Of a DNA stretch of 11,131 nucleotides, positions 6,133 to 11,131 are shown in pieces; the first letter of the stretch is position 1, and the number at the start of each line of letters is the position of its first letter. A model generated the notes under the pieces. That model worked only from the letters and a program-made list of their open reading frames with translations, was not told the origin of the DNA and ran no database searches. The stretch is from Ilumatobacteraceae bacterium (GTDB lineage Bacteria; Actinomycetota; Acidimicrobiia; Acidimicrobiales; Ilumatobacteraceae). The translations under genes and the position numbers were made by a program. Where the stretch lies: NCBI GenBank assembly GCA_023263465.1, contig JALQWV010000165.1, forward strand, positions 1 to 11,131, read 5' to 3'.

Positions 6133-7852
6133 TGCCACGATAGAGGGGATGGCTTCATCTCCTGCAACCACTGCGACATTTTGTGCAACGATCGTGGACG
6201 AGTGGGTGAGGCTCGGCGTTGCCCATGCCGTGGTCTCTCCAGGGTCTCGGAGCACCCCAATGGCTATCGCTCTAGCCAGTAATCCAAAAATCGCGCTCCA
6301 TGTGTTTCACGATGAGCGTTCTGCATCTTTCGCTGCACTGGGTATTGGTTTGCAATCGGGGATTCCAGCCGTCCTGCTCTGCACATCCGGAACCGCCGCG
6401 GCTCATTTTTTTGCAGCCGTCATTGAGGCAAATTATGCGCATGTGCCAATGCTGGTGTGCACTGCAGATCGTCCACCCGAACTGCAGGGCGTTGGTGCGC
6501 CACAAACCATTAATCAAACAAACTTATATGGAAACTTTGTCCGTAAGTTTATTGACGTAGGCATTGCCGATGATGCAAAGTCTGCAAAATGGAGAACAGT
6601 CGCACGAGATACATTTTCGGCAACGGTTGGAGTGAATCGTGGCCCATGTCATGTGAATCTTCCCTTTCGTGAACCACTCGTCGGCGTGGTCCAGGCTCTC
6701 CCTGCGGCAGATGCTCACTCACCAGTTCGTTTGGGTGCCGATGTAGCAACGGCATCAGAACGCAAGAAGTTATCTCTCGCACTTCGTGCAGAGCGTGGGC
6801 TGATCATTGCAGGAAATGGAATTGATCATCCGCGGTTCATTCTTGATGTAGCGGCGAAGTTGAAGTGGCCAGTACTTGCAGACCCGCGAAGTAATTGTCG
6901 AGTTTCACCTGAAAATAGTCATGGTGCAACTGTTGTGACGTGTGCAGATGTCATGATGAGACACCAGTCAACTTCTGAGTCTCTGACACCAACTGTGGTC
7001 ATACGCATCGGAGACCCGCCAGTAAGCAAAGTCGTAAATCAATGGCTAGCACGATGCGGCGCAGAACAGATTGCTGTCACTCAGCAACCGTCTCTTATTG
7101 ACCCTGACAAGACAGTGACCACTCATATTGTTGGGTCACTCAATGAACTCTTCATGGAAATGTCGCGCGGTGTACAGGTGCAACCAGAAACGGATTGGAT
7201 ACAAAACTGGAAGCGCTGTGAGCGCAACGCTCGAACGGCACTTGATGAGCGGTTCGCAGTATCAAACCAATTGACTGAACCGCTTTGTGCAGTAACGGTA
7301 AGTGAATCGTTGAAGCCAGGGTCGAATTTAGTGGTGTCATCATCCATGCCAGTGCGCGATTTGGAGTGGTTTGCTCCTGCTCGAGACGGCGTTCGTGTGT
7401 TTAGTAATCGTGGAGTTAATGGAATTGACGGCGTTGTGTCGACGGCAATTGGTGTTGCGCTGTCGTCAAGAGCGCCAACAGTGCTGCTGATCGGTGACAT
7501 CGCGATGTTGCACGACAGTAATGGGTTGCTTAACTTGAATCACCGTGATGTTCAGCTAAAGGTCGTCGTTGTTGATAATGAAGGTGGCGGAATCTTCTCC
7601 TTCCTTCCACAGGCGGAATCGTTGGACGGTGCGCAGTTTGAACAACTATTTGGCACACCCCATAGCGTCGATTTTGCCTCGCTAGCAAAGTCCCACGGCA
7701 TTCCGTTTGCATGGGCAACGTCGATTGACGAGCTTCGTCGTGAACTTGGCAACGCCGGAACTTCCATCATTGGCGTACGTACCGATCGTAAACTCAACGT
7801 CGATCACCATGCCGACCTCTACGCTGCGGTCGCCGAGGCGTTATCGGAGTAG
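6122..7852 (+). CDS. menD: SEPHCHC synthase (MenD), thiamine-diphosphate enzyme
   Basis: MenD joins the succinic semialdehyde unit from 2-oxoglutarate to isochorismate, using ThDP and a divalent metal, with loss of CO2. This start gives 576 residues against roughly 555 in well-studied homologues. Signatures are SPGSRSTP (39-46, substrate binding), FHDERSASF with the ThDP-activating Glu65, ADRPPEL (115-121), SNRGVNGIDG (428-437) and the ThDP/metal motif beginning IGD (457-459) and ending VDNEGGG (484-490). All key residues are present. The frame is open back to 6029, but that extension lies opposite dsbA and is unlike the family. The ATG at 6122 has GGAGAAG six bases upstream; the ATG at 6149 (567 residues) is a good alternative closer to the conserved core, but with a purine-rich stretch too near the codon. 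The stop is four bases from that of convergent menF. Confidence 0.95.
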   Translation: MRIDATIEGMASSPATTATFCATIVDEWVRLGVAHAVVSPGSRSTPMAIALASNPKIALHVFHDERSASFAALGIGLQSGIPAVLLCTSGTAAAHFFAAVIEANYAHVPMLVCTADRPPELQGVGAPQTINQTNLYGNFVRKFIDVGIADDAKSAKWRTVARDTFSATVGVNRGPCHVNLPFREPLVGVVQALPAADAHSPVRLGADVATASERKKLSLALRAERGLIIAGNGIDHPRFILDVAAKLKWPVLADPRSNCRVSPENSHGATVVTCADVMMRHQSTSESLTPTVVIRIGDPPVSKVVNQWLARCGAEQIAVTQQPSLIDPDKTVTTHIVGSLNELFMEMSRGVQVQPETDWIQNWKRCERNARTALDERFAVSNQLTEPLCAVTVSESLKPGSNLVVSSSMPVRDLEWFAPARDGVRVFSNRGVNGIDGVVSTAIGVALSSRAPTVLLIGDIAMLHDSNGLLNLNHRDVQLKVVVVDNEGGGIFSFLPQAESLDGAQFEQLFGTPHSVDFASLAKSHGIPFAWATSIDELRRELGNAGTSIIGVRTDRKLNVDHHADLYAAVAEALSE

Positions 7853-7856
7853 TGGC

Positions 7857-9050
7857 TTACGGTTGCATGATGGCAGCAAGCATCGCTTGAAGCTTGGCCT
7901 GAGTTTCAGATAATTCTTCTTCCGGATCGCTATCTGCAACGATGCCGCCCCCTGCAAACAGTCGTGCTTGTGTTCGCGCATCATTGAACTGAGCGCAACG
8001 AATCGCAACAGCAAACACCCCATTCCCACGCTGATCAAACCAGCCGATCGCACCGCCATATTTATCGCGATCCATACCCTCATGTTGGGCTATGAGCTGT
8101 AGCGCTTGTTCCCGTGGGAATCCTCCAAGTGCGGGAGTCGGTGATAAGGCGAGCGCTGCATCGAGCACATGGACACGGGGCTCGGAAAGTTTGCCGATCA
8201 ACAATGTTCCGAGGTGTTGAACATTTGCAACTTGAACAACGGACGGTTCCTCTTCCCAATCCAAGTATGAGCAGTGGGGAAGCAGAGTGTCATGAACCAT
8301 GTCAATCACTACGCGGTGCTCAATTTGATTTTTCGGGCTAGCAAGTAGCTGCTTGGCCAGTGTTGCATCTTTCTGCGGATCACCAGTTCTCGGCGTCGTA
8401 CCGGCAAGAGGATGGCTCCTGATTTCGTCGCCATGAATTGCAACGAGAAGTTCCGGTGAAGCCCCTACAAAGCCGTCAAATGAATATCGATAGCTCGTGG
8501 CGAATGTCGATCTGAGTCGAATGAGTAGTCCGTGAATATCAACTGGTGTATCGGAACTGACAAACACATCCCGTGCGATGACCGCTTTGGTGAGTTGCCC
8601 ACGACGAACTGCATCTCTGGCAGCCTCAACTGCTTTGAGGTACACAGATACTGCAACACCATCTCGAACCTTGAATTGTGGGTTTCCCGGAGTCGGCGCA
8701 AGGTCGGTTTGGTTTGGAAATGCAGCGTCATCGATCACCGTTACCCAGGTTTCGCCCTCTCGGGTCTTACACAGCGTTACTGATGGGAGAATGAAATCAG
8801 CGTCTCGGGATGAATCAAAGGGAATAGAGCCAAAAATGATGGGGCCTACTCCAATGGGAAGCTCTGTTGATGAGTGTTCAATGTTGCTCAACACGTCCCG
8901 TGCCTGTTGGGAATTCAAGCGAGCGCTTACTCCAACCGCCGCGAAGCCAACACCCTCCCGAACAAAAAGAAAGCCATGTGCTCCCGCGAAATCATTTAGA
9001 TCGATCTCGCGATCGGTGATGTGTGACAACGGAAATGACGTTGCTTTCAT
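7857..9050 (-). CDS. menF: Isochorismate synthase (MenF)
   Basis: A 397-residue chorismate-binding enzyme that converts chorismate to isochorismate, the committed step toward menaquinone. The N-terminal part is weakly conserved, as usual. The catalytic domain shows LTKAVIARD with Lys155, the general base that separates isochorismate and salicylate synthases from anthranilate synthases. It also shows HPLAGTTPR (213-221), KNQIEHRVV (240-248), HLGT (279-282), PTPALGG (304-310), YGGAIGWFD...GNGVFAVAIR (331-351) and the metal-binding C-terminal stretch AGGGIVADSDPEEE (366-379). An EntC/DhbC siderophore role is possible from sequence alone, but men genes on both sides make menaquinone synthesis the better call. 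It lies eight bases downstream of menG on the same strand and is probably co-transcribed with it. Confidence 0.94.
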   Translation of the reverse strand: MKATSFPLSHITDREIDLNDFAGAHGFLFVREGVGFAAVGVSARLNSQQARDVLSNIEHSSTELPIGVGPIIFGSIPFDSSRDADFILPSVTLCKTREGETWVTVIDDAAFPNQTDLAPTPGNPQFKVRDGVAVSVYLKAVEAARDAVRRGQLTKAVIARDVFVSSDTPVDIHGLLIRLRSTFATSYRYSFDGFVGASPELLVAIHGDEIRSHPLAGTTPRTGDPQKDATLAKQLLASPKNQIEHRVVIDMVHDTLLPHCSYLDWEEEPSVVQVANVQHLGTLLIGKLSEPRVHVLDAALALSPTPALGGFPREQALQLIAQHEGMDRDKYGGAIGWFDQRGNGVFAVAIRCAQFNDARTQARLFAGGGIVADSDPEEELSETQAKLQAMLAAIMQP

Positions 9051-9058
9051 GGGACTCG

Positions 9059-9772
9059 CTACTTTTTGGTTGCGTGCAAGAGCTGCGTGAGGCCACCGGA
9101 GAGCTGCTCGTGACGCACATGCTCAAAACCAGCATTCTGCAACATGGCCACCAGTTGTTCAGGTGTTGGCAAGTAGGCAACGCTTTTCGGCAGGTAGTTG
9201 TATGCAGCGCGATTGGAAAGCAGTCCGCCGATACGTGGAACCACTTTCCCGAAATACACGCTGTTTCCCCACCGGATGAACGGATTGGTTGGCGTGCTCA
9301 CGTCGAGCAGGGCAATTCGACCACCAGATTTCGTGACACGCGCAATTTCGTGAAAGAACACGTTCAGATCAACGAGATTGCGAAGCGCGAAGCCGCACGT
9401 CACTCCATCTACGGATTGGTTGGCAATGGGCAAGTGAAGAATGTCTGCTTGCACTCGTGGCGCTTTACTGTGGTCAGCGGCAAGCATGCCGAACGACATG
9501 TCGAAAGATAAGGGCAGGAGGCCGGCCTTGCGAAGATCTACACACAAATCGCCGGTGCCACTTGCTAGATCAAGCACGTGAGCGCCTTGTGATAGGGCCA
9601 GCCTGCGTACTGCGATTTTGCGCCAGCGCGTATCTAGACGAAAAGTCATAATGCGGTTGACCAGGTCATAGCGCGGGGCTATGGCATCAAACATGTTCTG
9701 AACGACTTTGGCCTTGGCGTCACCTTGCGGAAGTTCCTGTGTGTCCCAAGACACTTTGTCCGAATTGCTCAC
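9059..9772 (-). CDS. menG: Demethylmenaquinone methyltransferase (MenG/UbiE)
   Basis: A 237-residue class I SAM-dependent methyltransferase that performs the last step, C-methylation of demethylmenaquinone to menaquinone. The UbiE signature near the N-terminus (YDLVNRIMTFRLDTRWRK, about 35-52), SAM motif I VLDLASGTGD (66-75), GFALRN (127-132) and YNYLPKSV (191-198) are all present. The start is GTG, and an in-frame TAA four codons upstream (9782-9784) makes this the earliest possible start; a GTG six codons further in is an alternative. No strong ribosome binding site is seen. It is the first gene of a two-gene unit with menF and diverges from the acyl-CoA dehydrogenase gene across 79 bases. 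Confidence 0.94.
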   Translation of the reverse strand: MSNSDKVSWDTQELPQGDAKAKVVQNMFDAIAPRYDLVNRIMTFRLDTRWRKIAVRRLALSQGAHVLDLASGTGDLCVDLRKAGLLPLSFDMSFGMLAADHSKAPRVQADILHLPIANQSVDGVTCGFALRNLVDLNVFFHEIARVTKSGGRIALLDVSTPTNPFIRWGNSVYFGKVVPRIGGLLSNRAAYNYLPKSVAYLPTPEQLVAMLQNAGFEHVRHEQLSGGLTQLLHATKK

Positions 9773-9813
9773 CTCGTCAGGTTACGACACTCTCGGCAAT
9801 ACTTGATGATTGA

Positions 9814-9834
9814 CCTCACCACTTTGTGGGGAGG
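9814..9834. promoter_or_regulatory. Hairpin-forming inverted repeat in the menG/acyl-CoA dehydrogenase gap
   Basis: CCTCACCAC and GTGGGGAGG pair around a TTT loop: a nine-base stem with one A-G mismatch. It is the only marked structure in the 79-base divergent gap and ends 17 bases before the preferred dehydrogenase start. With no T-run it does not look like a terminator. It could be a 5' leader hairpin or an operator; the role is inferred only. Confidence 0.3.
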
Positions 9835-9851
9835 GAAAGGTTTGGGGACCG

Positions 9852-11072
9852 ATGATTGACTTTACGTTTACACCAGAGATTGAAGCGGTGCGCCTCAAGG
9901 TGCGTGCATTCATGGACGAACAAGTTCGCCCACAATGGGACGCCATAGATCAAGACGACCGCTCACAGGTTGTGAAGGCCATCATTGAATTACGAAAATT
10001 GGCGCGCGAAGAATGGAGATTGTGGCTCCCGCATATGCCTGCGGAATGGGGTGGTATGGGGCTCGGGCCAACAGCCATGGCAGCAGTATCGGCTGAAGCA
10101 GCAAAGGTGAGTATTGGGCCATACGTGTTGAATGCGCAGGCTCCCGATGAAGGCAACCAACACACATTGTTGCATTGGGGTACGCCGGAGCAAAAGGAGA
10201 AATATCTTCGTCCCTTGTGCGAAGGTCGTATGCGTTCGTGCTTTGCCATGACCGAGCCTGAGGTAGCCGGTAGTGATCCCACACTCATTAAAACGTTTGC
10301 ATATCAAGACGGCGATGAATGGGTGATCAATGGCCACAAGTGGTTCATCTCTGGAGCGCGTGGCGCGCAGTTTGCTTTACTTGTTGCGCGTACGGAAGAA
10401 GATCCAGATCTTCCGCAAGCTGCCAACTCGTGCTTCATTGTGGACATCCCGAGCGACGGATGGAACATTGTGCGTGATGTTGAGACGATGTCTGGAGGTC
10501 ACAACCATTGCGAAATCGAAATTAAAGACCTCCGCGTGCCTAATACAAATATGCTTGGCGGTCGAGGACAAGGACACTTGCTCGGACAGTACCGTCTGGG
10601 ACCGGCTCGTCTTGCTCACTGCATGCGATGGATCGCGCAAGCAGAAACGGCACTCGACATGATGGTGGCTCGTGCATTAGAGCGCTACTCACATGGTTCT
10701 CTTCTCGCAGAGAAACAAGGTATTCAGTGGCTCATCGCCGATTCTGCAATGGAGATGTATCAAGGCAAACTCATGATCCTGCATGCCGCATACAAGATTG
10801 AACACGGAATGGATTTCACCAGTGAAGTAAGTATGACCAAGCACTTCGTGGCAAATAGCCTGTGGAGAATCATTGACCGAGCAATACAGGTGCATGGCGC
10901 TCTTGGCTATAGCACCGATACGCCTCTTGCGGGAATGCTGCAACAAGCACGATGGAGTCGATTTGCGGACGGTGCCGATGAAATCCATCAAATGCGCATC
11001 GCACAGCGCACCATTTCGGCCTACAAAGATTTTGGAACAACGAAGAAAGCAACAGGAGATCTTCCACTATGA
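9852..11072 (+). CDS. Acyl-CoA dehydrogenase, ACAD10/11-like
   Basis: A 406-residue flavoenzyme that should oxidise an acyl-CoA at the alpha-beta carbons, using FAD. The N-terminal helical domain starts MIDFTFTPE. Then come the FAD/acyl-CoA signature FAMTEPEVAGSD (131-142), WVINGHKWFISGA (157-169) and QVHGALGY (346-353), typical of the C-terminal domain. The usual catalytic-glutamate region (YEGT in medium-chain enzymes) reads RFADGADEIHQ (370-380), with aspartate 373 at that point. This follows the ADGPDEVH-type sequence of the ACAD10/11 group, which acts on unusual acyl-CoAs, so the exact substrate is open. ATG 9852 has GGGGA three bases upstream and fits family starts; a TTG at 9810 would add 14 unlikely residues. 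The stop overlaps the next start as ATGA. Confidence 0.92.
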   Translation: MIDFTFTPEIEAVRLKVRAFMDEQVRPQWDAIDQDDRSQVVKAIIELRKLAREEWRLWLPHMPAEWGGMGLGPTAMAAVSAEAAKVSIGPYVLNAQAPDEGNQHTLLHWGTPEQKEKYLRPLCEGRMRSCFAMTEPEVAGSDPTLIKTFAYQDGDEWVINGHKWFISGARGAQFALLVARTEEDPDLPQAANSCFIVDIPSDGWNIVRDVETMSGGHNHCEIEIKDLRVPNTNMLGGRGQGHLLGQYRLGPARLAHCMRWIAQAETALDMMVARALERYSHGSLLAEKQGIQWLIADSAMEMYQGKLMILHAAYKIEHGMDFTSEVSMTKHFVANSLWRIIDRAIQVHGALGYSTDTPLAGMLQQARWSRFADGADEIHQMRIAQRTISAYKDFGTTKKATGDLPL

Positions 11073-11131
11073 GTAAACAAAACATCACGTTTGGTGTGTT
11101 CATGCCGCAAGGCTGGAAAATGGAATTGGGT
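11069..11131 (+). CDS. Luciferase-like (probably F420-dependent) oxidoreductase, 5' fragment
   Basis: Only the first 21 codons are in the window, ending at the edge. After a short lead, FGVFMPQGWKMELG is the typical first beta strand and following loop of bacterial luciferase-like (LLM class) flavin/F420 oxidoreductases. F420 use is inferred from the subgroup and cannot be confirmed from the fragment. The ATG shares ATGA with the acyl-CoA dehydrogenase stop. An AGGAG lies 11 bases before the ATG, so translation may depend partly on coupling. Co-expression of the two suggests a shared degradation or redox pathway. Confidence 0.75.
   Translation, partial: MSKQNITFGVFMPQGWKMELG

Noticed and set aside
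6130..6255. 42-residue N-terminal extension of the DsbA-family protein
   Set aside because: The family begins directly at the M-R-I-E-I-F-S-D strand; the extension is unlike a signal peptide and lies opposite the start of menD.
8578..9511. Two + strand frames of 170 and 162 codons opposite menF and menG
   Set aside because: Both are antisense to genes with complete family motifs and have no recognisable domain.
9810..9851. TTG start adding 14 residues to the acyl-CoA dehydrogenase
   Set aside because: The extra residues do not match the family N-terminus, overlap the hairpin, and the ATG at 9852 has a nearby GGGGA.
1..11131. tRNA/rRNA genes, insertion sequences, CRISPR arrays, phage genes or tandem repeats
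   Set aside because: Almost all bases are accounted for by recognised metabolic genes, and no such signals were found by reading both strands.

Overview
The window is ordinary chromosomal bacterial DNA, densely packed with genes and of moderate GC content. It has no RNA genes, mobile elements or CRISPR arrays that I can see. Several features point to an actinobacterium, possibly a streamlined aquatic member of the Acidimicrobiia: a short MenE of about 370 residues, a start of a luciferase-like (F420-type) oxidoreductase, a DHRS4-like SDR and an ACAD10/11-like acyl-CoA dehydrogenase. The lineage is inference from gene content, not from a marker gene.

Left part (1-2728): the 3' part of a CBS/CorC-HlyC membrane protein gene and a short-chain dehydrogenase gene lie on the + strand. 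They run into a convergent MFS transporter gene on the - strand, and the SDR and MFS genes overlap by 46 bp.

Centre (2713-9772): this is a menaquinone (vitamin K2) biosynthesis cluster with six pathway genes: menE, menA, menH, menD, menF and menG/ubiE. A FrnE-like DsbA-family thiol oxidoreductase gene sits between menH and menD. In pathway order, MenF makes isochorismate, MenD makes SEPHCHC, MenH makes SHCHC, MenE activates o-succinylbenzoate to its CoA ester, MenA prenylates DHNA and MenG methylates demethylmenaquinone. OSB synthase (MenC) and DHNA-CoA synthase (MenB), and the DHNA-CoA thioesterase, are not in the window. The genes are not one operon. They form short alternating units: menE-MFS (-), menA (+), dsbA-menH (-), menD (+), menG-menF (-). 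Divergent and convergent junctions are only a few bases wide or overlap.

Right part (9852-11131): an acyl-CoA dehydrogenase gene on the + strand is translationally coupled (ATGA overlap) to the first 21 codons of a luciferase-like, probably F420-dependent, oxidoreductase gene that leaves the window.

No gene-free stretch exceeds 80 bases. The most notable non-coding signals are at the divergent junctions: a 14-bp perfect palindrome holding the start codons of both dsbA and (probably) menD, an imperfect inverted repeat ending one base before the menA start codon, and a 9-bp stem hairpin upstream of the acyl-CoA dehydrogenase gene. I found no convincing evidence of a wholly new system. The unusual points are the cluster architecture and the redox protein embedded in it.
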